This document shows, in pieces, positions 25,709-35,062 of a stretch of DNA of 64,000 bases. Under the pieces are notes generated by a model. That model was not told the DNA's origin and ran no database searches. It was given only the letters and a program-made list of their open reading frames with translations. A program made the position numbers and the translations under genes. How positions within the stretch are numbered: position 1 is the first letter of the stretch; the number at the start of each line of letters is the position of its first letter. Source of the stretch: Prevotella sp. (lineage in GTDB: Bacteria > Bacteroidota > Bacteroidia > Bacteroidales > Bacteroidaceae); the NCBI GenBank assembly GCA_022781445.1, contig JALETQ010000058.1:23611-87610 (forward strand), given 5' to 3'.

Positions 25709-25747
25709 ACAAGCTCCTCATAAACCGTCCGTTTATGAGGAGCTTGT
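25709..25747 (-). terminator. Strong terminator of tRNA-Leu
   Basis: ACAAGCTCCTCATAAAC (25709-25725) and GTTTATGAGGAGCTTGT (25731-25747) pair perfectly over 17 bp. On the minus strand this is followed by GTTTTTTTT. Confidence 0.9.
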
Positions 25748-25755
25748 ACCGAGCG

Positions 25756-25837
25756 TGCACCTGATAGGACTCGAACCTACACGTCACAAAACACCAGATC
25801 CTAAGTCTGGCGCGTCTACCAATTTCGCCACAGGTGC
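25756..25837 (-). tRNA. tRNA-Leu (anticodon TAG)
   Basis: The minus strand reads GCACCTG at the 5' end and CAGGTGC plus discriminator A at the 3' end. D-arm GGCGAAATTGGTAGACGC is followed by anticodon stem CCAGA/TCTGG around the loop CTTAGGA, so the anticodon is TAG (plus positions 25801-25803). It has a long variable arm (GTGTTTTGTGACGT) typical of class II tRNA-Leu, and a TTCGAGTCC T-loop. CCA is not encoded. Confidence 0.95.
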
Positions 25838-25939
25838 ATTATTTCGATTCGGTCATCCCCCGATCTTGTGTTCCGTTCTTCGACCTATTGTGTCGTTTTA
25901 TGTACAATTTCAGATGTGCCGACGTGAAATAATCGGGTG

Positions 25940-25971
25940 CAAAGATAGTTGATTTTGGCGGTTTTACCAAA
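25940..25971 (-). promoter_or_regulatory. Promoter for tRNA-Leu
   Basis: On the minus strand: TTTG (25971-25968), 20 nt, TATCTTTG (25947-25940), a very good -33/-7 pair. The tRNA starts about 95 nt downstream, so a 5' leader would be removed by RNase P. Confidence 0.65.
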
Positions 25972-26285
25972 TCTTTGACAGAAATGTTTGTCCACAAACC
26001 ATCGGTGTGCAAAGTCGTTTGGTCACCCCAATCGTTTCCTCGTGACAGAACGACTTTCGGCAAACGGACGACAACAGGACGAGAGGGTTGGCGAATTTCC
26101 TACAAGTTACACCCAAAGCAGTCGTGAGCTTACGGGCCGGTTCGGCTCGATGGTGGAGAAACCCGATGCCCGACAAAGGCAGAAGACGTAACGAGATATT
26201 CACGGAAATTTCATGAAACAAAGGGCGTAAGAACAGCAAAAAACCATGCAAATACGACAAAAACACCTATTATATTACATTTTTG

Positions 26286-26310
26286 TGGAGTAAAGTGGTG
26301 GGAAATGGGG
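26286..26310 (+). promoter_or_regulatory. Candidate MraZ operator: three TGGNG boxes at 10-bp spacing
   Basis: TGGAG (26286-26290), TGGTG (26296-26300) and TGGGG (26306-26310) are separated by exactly 5 nt each. E. coli MraZ binds direct TGGGN repeats spaced by 5 nt upstream of mraZ. The last box ends 9 nt before the -7 element, so bound MraZ would cover the -33 region and repress. Confidence 0.6.
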
Positions 26311-26319
26311 AATTGTTTG

Positions 26320-26327
26320 TAACTTTG
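26320..26327 (+). promoter_or_regulatory. -7 box of the dcw cluster promoter
   Basis: TAACTTTG matches TAnnTTTG and lies 26 nt before the mraZ ATG. The -33 position falls inside the TGGNG boxes and lacks a TTTG, which suggests a regulated or intrinsically weak promoter. Confidence 0.55.
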
Positions 26328-26353
26328 AACCCAAATTAACGAGAAGTATCAAG

Positions 26354-26809
26354 ATGCGATTTTTCGGAAACATAGAAGCCAAAACCGATGCCAAAGGACG
26401 AGCATTTCTTCCGGCGGTGTTCCGCAAGGTGCTGCAAAGTGCCGGTGAAGAGCGTTTGGTCATGGCGAAAGACGTGTTTCAATCATGCTTGGTACTCTAT
26501 CCCGAAAGCGTTTGGAACGAACAAACCGACAAGTTGCGCCTGCAGCTTAACCGATGGAACAAAGCCGAACAGCAGCTCTTCAGACAATATATCACCGACG
26601 TGGAACTCATTGAACTCGACGGCAATGGCCGGTTTCTGATACCGCGCCGCTACATGCAGATGGCCGAAATCGACCGCGAAGTGAAGTTCTTGGGGCTGGG
26701 CGACACCATCGAAATATGGAGTCTTGCCAAGGCTGAGACTCCCTTTGTGGAGCCGGAAGCCTTCGGAGAGGCCCTCGAAAACCTGCTCGGCACCCGTCCG
26801 AACCCTTAA
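26354..26809 (+). CDS. mraZ: Transcriptional regulator MraZ
   Basis: 151 residues with two SpoVT/AbrB-like halves. MRFFGNIEAKTDAKGRAFLP gives the first conserved DAKGR motif and ELDGNGRFLIPRRYMQMAEI the second. MraZ forms ring oligomers and binds DNA repeats to control its own dcw operon. Candidate boxes lie directly upstream at 26286-26310, consistent with autoregulation. It is the first gene of the cluster, 16 nt before rsmH. Confidence 0.96.
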   Translation: MRFFGNIEAKTDAKGRAFLPAVFRKVLQSAGEERLVMAKDVFQSCLVLYPESVWNEQTDKLRLQLNRWNKAEQQLFRQYITDVELIELDGNGRFLIPRRYMQMAEIDREVKFLGLGDTIEIWSLAKAETPFVEPEAFGEALENLLGTRPNP

Positions 26810-26825
26810 GTTAAACCACCACACC

Positions 26826-27791
26826 ATGACCACAAACCTTGTTGACTCCTATCATGTACCGGTGTTGCTCACCGAAAGTGTCGACGGATTGAATATCCGG
26901 CGCGACGGAATCTATGTGGATGTCACCTTCGGCGGAGGCGGTCATTCGCGCGAAATCTTGCGACGGTTGAGCGGTGAGGCACGACTGCTGGCATTCGATC
27001 AGGATGCCGATGCCGAACAACGCATCGCAAACGGACAATGGACAGAGTCAATGAACGATGCAGAATGGAAGCGGCAGACACAAAAACACTTCACCTTCGT
27101 TCGCTCCAACTTCAGGTTTCTGTCCAACTGGATGCGCTATTACGGCATCGAAGCCATCGACGGACTGCTGGCCGATTTGGGCGTTTCGAGTCATCATTTC
27201 GACGATGAGAGCCGTGGCTTTTCTTTCCGCTTTGATGCTCCTTTGGACATGCGCATGAACAAACGTGCAGGCATGACCGCCGCCGATGTCATCAACAACT
27301 ACACGGAAGAGCGGTTGGCCGACATCTTTTACCTGTATGGCGAAATCAGAAACGCCCGCAAGCTCGCCGCCGCCATCGCCAAAGCAAGGGCGGAAAAGCC
27401 CATCGGCACCACGGCCGGCCTCCTCGGCGTGACAGAAAAGCTCATGCAGCCGCAACGCGCCAAGAAGGAAGCCGCCAAGCTGTTTCAGGCTTTGCGCATC
27501 GAGGTCAACCACGAAATGGACGCGCTGAGGGATATGCTCATCAGCGCAACCGGACTGCTCCGACCCGGCGGAAGACTGGTGGTCATCACCTATCATTCGC
27601 TCGAGGACCGTCTCGTGAAGAACATCATGAAGACCGGCAACCCCGGAGGCAAAGCCGAACAGGACTTCTTCGGACGCACCATAACCCCTTTCAGGCTCAT
27701 CAACAGCAAGGTCATCGTGCCGAACGAAGACGAGCAGCGCGAAAACCCAAGGAGCAGAAGTGCCAAACTGAGAATTGCAGAAAAAATATGA
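26826..27791 (+). CDS. rsmH: 16S rRNA (cytosine-1402-N4) methyltransferase
   Basis: 321 residues. It starts MTTNLVDSYHVPVLLTESVD. The SAM-binding motif is DVTFGGGGHS (about 31-40), followed by LADLGVSSHHFDDESRGFSF, RADHILIE-type equivalents and the late motif VITYHSLEDRLVK, all diagnostic of RsmH/MraW. It methylates C1402 in the ribosomal decoding centre. The ATG at 26826 replaces a longer frame overlapping mraZ, which would add 34 unrelated residues. Its stop overlaps the ftsL start by ATGA (27788-27791), implying translational coupling. Confidence 0.96.
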   Translation: MTTNLVDSYHVPVLLTESVDGLNIRRDGIYVDVTFGGGGHSREILRRLSGEARLLAFDQDADAEQRIANGQWTESMNDAEWKRQTQKHFTFVRSNFRFLSNWMRYYGIEAIDGLLADLGVSSHHFDDESRGFSFRFDAPLDMRMNKRAGMTAADVINNYTEERLADIFYLYGEIRNARKLAAAIAKARAEKPIGTTAGLLGVTEKLMQPQRAKKEAAKLFQALRIEVNHEMDALRDMLISATGLLRPGGRLVVITYHSLEDRLVKNIMKTGNPGGKAEQDFFGRTITPFRLINSKVIVPNEDEQRENPRSRSAKLRIAEKI

Positions 27792-28297
27792 AGCCCGATA
27801 CAGCAGACAAAACGATCATGAGTCCACTTGAAAACGAGGACACCAAGCTCGCAAAGGATATCGAAACGACCGAAGAGGCAACAGAGACAGCGGAGCCGAA
27901 GGTCTTGGAAGAACATCCCACGCTCAGCGAGGTGATCTCAGAAACGGCACGCGAAGACGAACGGCCGCAGTCCAGCAAACTCACCCTGCGGGAGATTTTG
28001 GGTGGCGACATTCTCTATACGCAGCAGATCCGCAACCAGATATGGCTCATCCTGCTCATCGCTTTTTTTGCCATCATCTACGTCGGAAACCGTTACGGCT
28101 GCCAAAAGAATCTCATCGAAATTGACAAACTGAACAACACTTTGCAAAAAACGAAATATAAAACCCTTGCCATCTCGAGCGAACTGACAGAAATATGCCG
28201 AGAAAGTAACGTACTCAACTACCTCAAAAACAGCCCCGACAGCGCGCTGAAGATACCTGTCCAACCCCCATTCATCATCACAGTACCCGAAAAATGA
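27788..28297 (+). CDS. ftsL: FtsL-like cell division protein
   Basis: 169 residues. A long acidic cytoplasmic N-terminus (about 1-80) precedes one membrane helix (QIWLILLIAFFAIIYVG, about 83-99) and a short periplasmic coiled-coil segment (LIEIDKLNNTLQKTKYKTLA). This bitopic layout and the position between rsmH and ftsI identify the FtsL slot of the Bacteroidota dcw cluster. FtsL forms the FtsQLB complex that activates FtsWI. Sequence conservation in the family is low, so the call rests mainly on topology and synteny. Start and stop both overlap neighbours by ATGA. Confidence 0.85.
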   Translation: MKPDTADKTIMSPLENEDTKLAKDIETTEEATETAEPKVLEEHPTLSEVISETAREDERPQSSKLTLREILGGDILYTQQIRNQIWLILLIAFFAIIYVGNRYGCQKNLIEIDKLNNTLQKTKYKTLAISSELTEICRESNVLNYLKNSPDSALKIPVQPPFIITVPEK

Positions 28298-30447
28298 GCA
28301 AATTAGACCATCAGAAATTCACCCCGCGTTATACGTTCGTCACCATCGTGATGACGCTGTTTGCCACAATTGTCGTCGCTCGCTCGTTCTACATCATGAC
28401 TGTCGAACGCGATTACTGGATGAAGGTGGCATCGAGGACCTCGGTCGACAGCGTCCCCATCAAGCCTGTCAGGGGAAACATCCTCAGCAGCGACGGACAG
28501 CTCATGGCAAGTTCGCTGCCCGAATACAGGCTCTACATGGACTTCAAAGCCATCAGCGAAGCCAAGAACGACTCGCTCTGGGATGTCAAGCTCGACAGTA
28601 TCTGTGAAGGTCTGCACCGCATATTTCCTGCCAAAAGTGCGCAAGATTTCAAAACCAGCCTGCAGGAGGGCCGGCAGAAGAAAAGCCGTCACTGGTCGTT
28701 ATGGCCGCTGCGCGTGAACTACAACACCAAGGAAGCGGTGGCTCATCTGCCCGTTTTCGTGCTGGGTGCCAACAAGGGAGGCTTCCATGTGGAAGAATTC
28801 AATGCCCGCCGTCGTCCCTTCGGTACGCTGGCAAGCCGCACGGTGGGTGACCTCTATGGTGCGAAAGATACCGCCCGCTTCGGTCTGGAACTATCTTACG
28901 ACTCGGTGTTGAGGGGCGTTTTCGGTATCACCCACCGACGCAAGGTGATGAACAAGTTCCTGAGCATTGTCGATACGCCGCCGGTTGACGGTGCCGACAT
29001 CGTGACAACCATCGACGTGGGCATGCAGGACCTTGCCGAAAGAAGTCTTACCGACAAGCTGAAAGAAATCAATGCCAACGTCGGAGTAGCCATCGTCATG
29101 GAAGTTGAGACAGGAGATGTCAAAGCCATCGTCAATATGGAGCGATGTGGTGACGGTGAATACCGGGAACGAAAGAACCATGCCGTGAGCGATTTGCTCG
29201 AACCCGGCTCGGTATTCAAGACCGTTTCGATGCTCGTGGCATTGGATGACGGCGTAGTGGACACCACCTACATGATTAACACCGGGGGCGGTGTGTGGCC
29301 CATGCACGGACGAGAAATGAAAGACCACAACTGGACCAAAGGCGGATATGGCATCATCTCATTCCCCAGAGCACTCGAAGTGAGTTCGAACATCGGCATC
29401 AGCAGGGTCATCGACGAACACTACGGCTCGCATCCGGAGAAGTTTGTCGAAGGCATTTACCGCACGGGTATCGCCGACGACCTGCAGATTCCACTCGCCG
29501 GTTCGTCGCATGCCATCATTGCAAAGCCGCGGAAAAACAGCCGCGGACAATACACCAACTGGAGTAAAACCAAGCTGCCGTGGATGAGCATCGGCTACGA
29601 AACACAGGTGCCACCCATCTCCACGCTGACTTTTTACAACGCCATTGCCAACGGCGGCAAGATGGTTCGTCCACGCTTTGTCAAGGAAATCAGGAAAGAA
29701 GGACAGACCATTGCGGAGTTTCCGCCCGTCGTCATGCGTGACAGGATAGCCAAAGAATCGACCATCAAGACCATGCAGACCATCCTCGAACATGTGGTTT
29801 CGCAGGGCTTGGGCAAGAAAGCCGGTTCGCCATCGTTCAAGGTTGCGGGCAAAACCGGTACGGCACAAATATCCCAAGGACGAGCAGGCTACCGCTCGGG
29901 CGTGACCAACTATCTGGTGAGCTTCGCAGGTTTCTTCCCGGCCGAAAAACCTCGCTACTCCTGCATCGTGTGCATTCAGAAATCAGGACTGCCTGCATCG
30001 GGTGGCGGACAATGCGGACCGGTGTTCAGAGAGATTGCCGAGGGCATCATGGCACAAAGCCTCAAACTCGACATCACGGATGCCCGCGACGAGCTGTCGT
30101 CGCCCATCCCGGCGGTCAAGGCGGGCAACCTGCCTGCCGCCGACTATGTGTTGAGTCACTTCGGGTTTAACATCATCGGAGGCTGGGGAGGCACCCAAGC
30201 CGACAGCAGTCCCATCTGGGGCAAGGTGGTTGCCACCAACAAGGAGATGAAACTGCAAAGACAACCCGTCTACAGAGCCAACCAAATGCCCGACGTGACG
30301 GGCATGGGTGCCCGTGATGCGGTATATATCATAGAGAAAAGGGGCGTGAAAGTGAAACTCGTCGGCCGCGGAAAGGTCGTCGAACAAAGTATCGCGCCGG
30401 GCAGAATGCTGACCAAGGGAATGGTATGCAGTCTGCGAATGGAATAA
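28294..30447 (+). CDS. ftsI: Septal peptidoglycan transpeptidase (class B PBP) with PASTA domain
   Basis: 717 residues. One N-terminal membrane helix (YTFVTIVMTLFATIVVARS, about 14-32) is followed by a dimerisation/pedestal domain with RGNILSSDGQLMASSLPEYR. The transpeptidase domain has all three motifs: S306-x-x-K309 (PGSVFK), S364-S365-N366 (EVSSN) and K520-T-G-T. A C-terminal PASTA domain (about 662-717, MPDVTGMGARDAVYIIEKRG) is present, as in many Bacteroidota FtsI proteins. It cross-links septal peptidoglycan together with FtsW, encoded 4.6 kb downstream. Confidence 0.96.
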   Translation: MSKLDHQKFTPRYTFVTIVMTLFATIVVARSFYIMTVERDYWMKVASRTSVDSVPIKPVRGNILSSDGQLMASSLPEYRLYMDFKAISEAKNDSLWDVKLDSICEGLHRIFPAKSAQDFKTSLQEGRQKKSRHWSLWPLRVNYNTKEAVAHLPVFVLGANKGGFHVEEFNARRRPFGTLASRTVGDLYGAKDTARFGLELSYDSVLRGVFGITHRRKVMNKFLSIVDTPPVDGADIVTTIDVGMQDLAERSLTDKLKEINANVGVAIVMEVETGDVKAIVNMERCGDGEYRERKNHAVSDLLEPGSVFKTVSMLVALDDGVVDTTYMINTGGGVWPMHGREMKDHNWTKGGYGIISFPRALEVSSNIGISRVIDEHYGSHPEKFVEGIYRTGIADDLQIPLAGSSHAIIAKPRKNSRGQYTNWSKTKLPWMSIGYETQVPPISTLTFYNAIANGGKMVRPRFVKEIRKEGQTIAEFPPVVMRDRIAKESTIKTMQTILEHVVSQGLGKKAGSPSFKVAGKTGTAQISQGRAGYRSGVTNYLVSFAGFFPAEKPRYSCIVCIQKSGLPASGGGQCGPVFREIAEGIMAQSLKLDITDARDELSSPIPAVKAGNLPAADYVLSHFGFNIIGGWGGTQADSSPIWGKVVATNKEMKLQRQPVYRANQMPDVTGMGARDAVYIIEKRGVKVKLVGRGKVVEQSIAPGRMLTKGMVCSLRME

Positions 30448-30482
30448 AAACATAACATCGTGGAAGACGATAAGGAGGAAAG

Positions 30483-31952
30483 ATGAACATCAAAGAATTA
30501 CTCAAAGGTATCAAGACGCTGCAAATCATCGGTTCGACCGACACGGATGTCACCGACATCCATATCGATTCGCGCAGCATCCGACCCGGCCATATGTTCG
30601 TGGCCATGCGCGGAACACAGGTTGACGGCCATGCTTACATTGAAAAAGCCATCGCACAAGGTGCCGTGGCGGTGGTGTGTGAAGACCTGCCCGAAGCACA
30701 ACGCGACGACATTACCTACATTCAGGTGGCCCATACAGACGAGGCCGTGGGCATCTTGGCAACCACTTTCTACGGTGAACCCTCACGAAAGGTGAAGCTC
30801 ATCGGCGTGACCGGCACCAACGGAAAGACCACTATCGCCACCTTATTATATAATATGTTTCGTCAGTTCGGCCATCGTTGCGGACTGCTTTCGACCGTTT
30901 GCAACTACATCGAAGACGAAGCCGTGGCGGCAGACCACACCACACCCGATGCCATTTCGCTCAACCGACTCCTTCATCGCATGGTAGAGGCCGGCTGCGA
31001 GTACGTCTTCATGGAGTGTTCTTCGCACGCCATAGCCCAGCATCGCATAGGAGGACTCACGTTCACGGGTGCGATCTTCACCAATCTCACGCGCGATCAC
31101 CTCGACTATCACAAGACTTTCGAGAATTATCGGGATGCCAAAAAGGCCTTCTTCGATATGCTTCCGAAAGGTGCTTTCGCCATCATCAACGCTGATGACA
31201 AGAACGGCAGCTACATGGTTCAGAATACCAAAGCCACCGTCAAGACCTATTCAACCCGTTCGCTTGCCGACTTTAGGGGCAGAATCATCGAATGTCACTT
31301 TGAAGGAATGTACCTCGAAATCGACCAAAGGGAAGTGGGCGTGCAGTTCATCGGCAAGTTCAACGTCAGCAACCTGCTGGCGGTGTATGGCTGTGCCGTG
31401 CTTTTGGGCAAGAAACCCGAGGATGTTTTGATCGTGATGAGTACGCTCCACAGTGTCAGTGGACGCCTGCAGCCGGTGCATTCGCCCGAAGGAGTGACCG
31501 CCATCGTGGACTATGCGCATACGCCCGATGCCCTTTCAAACGTGCTTTCGGCCATCCATGAGGTGCTCAACGGCAAAGGAAAGGTCATCACCGTGTGCGG
31601 AGCCGGAGGCAATCGTGACAAGGGTAAACGTCCGTTGATGGCACAAGAAGCCGCAAAACAGAGCGACAGAGTGATTTTGACCAGCGACAATCCCCGTTTC
31701 GAGGAACCGGATGCGATCATCGAAGATATGAAAGCGGGACTCAATGCGGCACAGTCCAAGAAGACTTTGTGTATCACCGACCGCCGCGAAGCCATCCGAA
31801 CAGCCGCCATGATAGCTCAGAAAGGCGACGTGATCCTCGTCGCCGGCAAGGGGCATGAAGACTATCAGGAGATAGAAGGCGTGAAACACCACTTCAACGA
31901 CCGCGAAGAGCTGGAGAAAGTATTCGGCATCGGCAAAGCACCGGAGGCATAA
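30483..31952 (+). CDS. murE: UDP-MurNAc-L-Ala-D-Glu:meso-diaminopimelate ligase
   Basis: 489 residues, Mur ligase family. The ATP loop [17 protein letters not shown] starts near 109. Central motifs [10 protein letters not shown] and [15 protein letters not shown] are present. The C-terminal [12 protein letters not shown] (about 402) carries the DNPR motif that binds meso-diaminopimelate rather than lysine, so the cell wall should be of the A1-gamma DAP type. It adds the third residue of the stem peptide in the cytoplasm. It begins 35 nt after ftsI. murF, which often follows, is absent here. Confidence 0.96.
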   Translation: MNIKELLKGIKTLQIIGSTDTDVTDIHIDSRSIRPGHMFVAMRGTQVDGHAYIEKAIAQGAVAVVCEDLPEAQRDDITYIQVAHTDEAVGILATTFYGEPSRKVKLIGVTGTNGKTTIATLLYNMFRQFGHRCGLLSTVCNYIEDEAVAADHTTPDAISLNRLLHRMVEAGCEYVFMECSSHAIAQHRIGGLTFTGAIFTNLTRDHLDYHKTFENYRDAKKAFFDMLPKGAFAIINADDKNGSYMVQNTKATVKTYSTRSLADFRGRIIECHFEGMYLEIDQREVGVQFIGKFNVSNLLAVYGCAVLLGKKPEDVLIVMSTLHSVSGRLQPVHSPEGVTAIVDYAHTPDALSNVLSAIHEVLNGKGKVITVCGAGGNRDKGKRPLMAQEAAKQSDRVILTSDNPRFEEPDAIIEDMKAGLNAAQSKKTLCITDRREAIRTAAMIAQKGDVILVAGKGHEDYQEIEGVKHHFNDREELEKVFGIGKAPEA

Positions 31953-32127
31953 TTCTTCCGAAGCCCTGCATCCTTCATGAAGCTCCGAGGGCACCAACGC
32001 CCTCCGTCAGCCCAAGCCATGAATGTTGGAAGCGAACGAACAACACTTTCGACAAGCAGCCAAGGCAAGGCAGAAGGTTACCAACGGGTAGTCATTATCC
32101 ACCACCTCAACCATCAAACCAGACATT

Positions 32128-33399
32128 ATGTTATACTATCTTTTCAGATTTCTCGAGCAATACGATATACCCGGAGCACATATTTGGTCGTACATCTCGT
32201 TCCGCTCGTTGCTCACCCTCATCCTTTCCCTGCTCATTTCGGCATGGTTCGGAGAACGTTTCATCAAGTACATGAAGCGCAAACGCATCACCGAAACGGC
32301 ACGCGACGCGTCGATAGACCCCTTCGGAACAGAAAAGAAAGGGGTACCTTCGATGGGTGGAATCATCATCATGGTGAGCATTCTCATACCTGTTCTCCTG
32401 CTGGGACGCACACGAAACATCTACCTGCTGTTGATGATTATCACCACCGTTTGGCTCGGTTTTTTGGGCGGACTGGACGATTACATCAAGATTTTCCGGA
32501 AAAACAAAGACGGTTTGAAGGGCAAATACAAGATCGTCGGACAGGTTAGCATCGGCTTGATTGTGGGCTTGGTGCTGTGGCTCAGCCCCGATGCGAAGCT
32601 CCATGAGAACGTCGTTGTGGAGAAACAGGGCACCGAAATCGCGGTCACCCATAAGTCCGAACCGTCCAAATCGCTCAAGACAACCATCCCGTTTGTGAAA
32701 GAACACAACCTCGACTATGCCGCCTTGATGAGTTTTTGCGGTAAGTACAAGTATGCCGCCGGCTGGATCTTGTTTGTCATCATGACCATTCTGGTGGTCA
32801 CGGCGGTTTCAAACGGTGCCAATCTCAACGACGGCATGGACGGCATGTGTGCCGGAAACTCCGCCATCATCGGTGTCGCGCTGGGCATTCTGGCATACGT
32901 CAGCTCGCATATCGAATACGCTTCCTACCTCAACATCATGTATATACCCGGTTCACAAGAGCTGGTTGTCTTCCTATGTGCGTTCATCGGGGCGATGGTG
33001 GGCTTCCTTTGGTACAACGCCTACCCCGCGCAAGTCTTCATGGGCGACACGGGTTCGTTGATGGTAGGCGGCATCATAGCCGTTTGCGCCATCATCATTC
33101 ACAAGGAACTGATGCTCCCCATCCTGTGCGGCATCTTCTTTGTGGAGAGCCTCAGCGTCATCATTCAGACCCAGTATTTCAAGTATGGAAAGCACCGGGG
33201 CAAACGTGTACGCGTGTTCAGGGCAACCCCCATCCACGATACGTTCAGGAAACTCGACGAACATCTCGACGCGACGAGTACCTATCTGCTCAAGAACTGG
33301 CCGCACCGGCCCTTCCATGAGTCGAAAATCACCATCCGGTTTTGGATCATTTCCATCATTCTGGCAGCCCTGACCATCATCACGCTGAAGATAAGATGA
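32128..33399 (+). CDS. mraY: Phospho-MurNAc-pentapeptide translocase (lipid I synthase)
   Basis: 423 residues with about ten membrane helices. Diagnostic motifs: KKGVPSMGGIIIM, GGLDDYIKI (first catalytic Asp pair), NLNDGMDGM and FMGDTGSLMVGG. It transfers phospho-MurNAc-pentapeptide to undecaprenyl phosphate. It is longer than E. coli MraY because of a hydrophilic insertion of about 40 residues (about 160-200, KLHENVVVEKQGTEIAVTHK), a feature common in Bacteroidota MraY. 175 nt separate it from murE, with no clear promoter in between. Confidence 0.96.
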   Translation: MLYYLFRFLEQYDIPGAHIWSYISFRSLLTLILSLLISAWFGERFIKYMKRKRITETARDASIDPFGTEKKGVPSMGGIIIMVSILIPVLLLGRTRNIYLLLMIITTVWLGFLGGLDDYIKIFRKNKDGLKGKYKIVGQVSIGLIVGLVLWLSPDAKLHENVVVEKQGTEIAVTHKSEPSKSLKTTIPFVKEHNLDYAALMSFCGKYKYAAGWILFVIMTILVVTAVSNGANLNDGMDGMCAGNSAIIGVALGILAYVSSHIEYASYLNIMYIPGSQELVVFLCAFIGAMVGFLWYNAYPAQVFMGDTGSLMVGGIIAVCAIIIHKELMLPILCGIFFVESLSVIIQTQYFKYGKHRGKRVRVFRATPIHDTFRKLDEHLDATSTYLLKNWPHRPFHESKITIRFWIISIILAALTIITLKIR

Positions 33400-33540
33400 C
33401 CCAAGATGCGGGGTGTCTTGCGGCGTTCAATCCGACGCGAGGCCGTCCAACAGGAAACCGGAACCTGTCCGACATGAATTCAACGACGTGAGACAAACAG
33501 CCACGCCATCACACATAACATATTGACGAAAGTAAGAACG

Positions 33541-34875
33541 ATGAAGAGAATTGTAATCTTAGGCGCAGCCGAGAGCGGTACCGGCGCGGCCATATTAGCC
33601 CGAAAAGAAGGTTTTGACGTGTTTGTTTCGGATATGTCGGCCATCAAGGAGAAATACAAAGACATGCTCGACCGGCGCGGTATCGTATGGGAAGAGGGCC
33701 GACACACGGAGGAAGCCATCCTCTCGGCAGACGAAATCATCAAGAGCCCCGGCATTCCCGACGAGGCACCGATGGTGAAAAAAGCCCGCGACAAGGGCAT
33801 TCCCATCATCAGCGAAATAGAGTTTGCGGGACGATACACCCATTCGAAGATGATATGTATCACCGGTTCAAACGGCAAAACGACCACCACGTCGCTCATT
33901 TACCACATCTTCAAGTCGGCCGGCTATGATGTCGGGCTGGCAGGCAACATCGGAAACTCGCTCGCCCTGCAGGTTGCCGAAGATCCGCACGCCTGCTATA
34001 TCATCGAACTGAGTTCGTTTCAGCTCGACAACATGTACGACTTCCGTGCCAACATCGCCATTCTGCTGAACATCACGCCCGACCATCTGGACCGTTACAA
34101 CAACGAAATGCAGAACTATGTAGATGCCAAGATGCGCATCATCCGCAACCAGCAGCCCGAAGATGCCTTCGTTTACTGGAACGACGACCCCGTCATCAAG
34201 CGCGAACTGGATAAGTACGACATCAAGGCGGTGCAGTGCCCGTTCTCGGAAATAAGAGAAAAAGGTGTCATCGGCTACATCGAAGAAGGACGCTACACCC
34301 TCGAATATCCCACGCCTTTCAACATGGAACAAGAGTCGTTGAGCCTCACCGGCAAGCACAATGTCTACAATTCGCTGGCCGCCGGCATCGCCTCGAACAT
34401 CGCAGGCATCGAGAAAGATGTCATCCGCAAGGCTCTGAGCGACTTCCCCGGCGTGGAACACCGCATGGAAAAGGTTGCCGTCGTCGATGGCGTGCAGTAC
34501 ATCAACGACTCCAAAGCCACCAACGTGGATGCCTGTTGGTATGCCTTGGAAAGCGTACAGACACCCGTGGTACTCATCATCGGCGGCAAAGACAAGGGCA
34601 ATGACTACACGCCCATCCGCGAACTGGTGAAACAGAAGTGCAGAGGACTGGTGTATCTCGGTGCCGACAACACGAAGTTGCACCGTTGCTTCGACGACCT
34701 CGGCATCGAAGTTCGCGACACTCACTCGATGAAAGACTGTGTGGACGCATGCCGTTCGCTGGCACAACACGGCGACACCGTGCTGCTAAGTCCCTGCTGT
34801 GCCTCGTTCGATCTCTTTGAAAACATGGGCGACCGCGGACGACAATTCAAGTCGTTGGTCCGCTCCATGCCTTGA
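33541..34875 (+). CDS. murD: UDP-MurNAc-L-alanine:D-glutamate ligase
   Basis: 444 residues. MKRIVILGAAESGTGAAILA is the N-terminal Rossmann motif. GSNGKTTTTSLIYH from about 109 is the ATP loop. ELSSFQLDNMYDFR and NITPDHLDRY are central MurD motifs, and FPGVEHRMEKV, NDSKATNVDA and SPCCASFDLF close the C-terminal domain. It adds D-Glu to UDP-MurNAc-L-Ala. The ATG at 33541 is chosen over a TTG at 33523. Gap to mraY is 141 nt. Confidence 0.97.
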   Translation: MKRIVILGAAESGTGAAILARKEGFDVFVSDMSAIKEKYKDMLDRRGIVWEEGRHTEEAILSADEIIKSPGIPDEAPMVKKARDKGIPIISEIEFAGRYTHSKMICITGSNGKTTTTSLIYHIFKSAGYDVGLAGNIGNSLALQVAEDPHACYIIELSSFQLDNMYDFRANIAILLNITPDHLDRYNNEMQNYVDAKMRIIRNQQPEDAFVYWNDDPVIKRELDKYDIKAVQCPFSEIREKGVIGYIEEGRYTLEYPTPFNMEQESLSLTGKHNVYNSLAAGIASNIAGIEKDVIRKALSDFPGVEHRMEKVAVVDGVQYINDSKATNVDACWYALESVQTPVVLIIGGKDKGNDYTPIRELVKQKCRGLVYLGADNTKLHRCFDDLGIEVRDTHSMKDCVDACRSLAQHGDTVLLSPCCASFDLFENMGDRGRQFKSLVRSMP

Positions 34876-35062
34876 CAGGCAGGCCGTTGCGACGGCGGTC
34901 ACCGTGCGACGACAGGCCATTGTAGGCTCGTGCGGCCACCGTCGGTCATCCATCGGCACCGCAAACGGCATCATCATCGGCTCGCGTCGTGACACCGCCG
35001 TTCGTCACTTCGCCGGGTTTCTCCCCCGACCGGTCGGCAGACCGTCAAACAAACTTACAACC

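Larger units (their letters stand above)
24960..25755. other. 796-nt gap filled with repeats and two terminators
   Basis: Order: GH20 terminator, full family-A copy (25028-25220), about 275 nt without recognisable features, a 22-bp-period array on the minus strand (25495-25582), a further unassigned stretch, and the tRNA-Leu terminator (25709-25747). No gene is supported. Confidence 0.65.
25838..26353. other. Divergent control region between tRNA-Leu and mraZ
   Basis: It holds the minus-strand tRNA promoter (25940-25971) and, at the right end, the mraZ promoter with three TGGNG boxes. Between them I see no gene. Confidence 0.6.

Noticed and set aside
25376..25787. Small proteins translated through the 22-bp arrays (KGQVL, KGRF, RAGF motifs)
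   Set aside because: The 22-bp period is not a multiple of 3, so each unit shifts frame. The recurring peptides are by-products of the DNA repeat, and no start or promoter supports translation.
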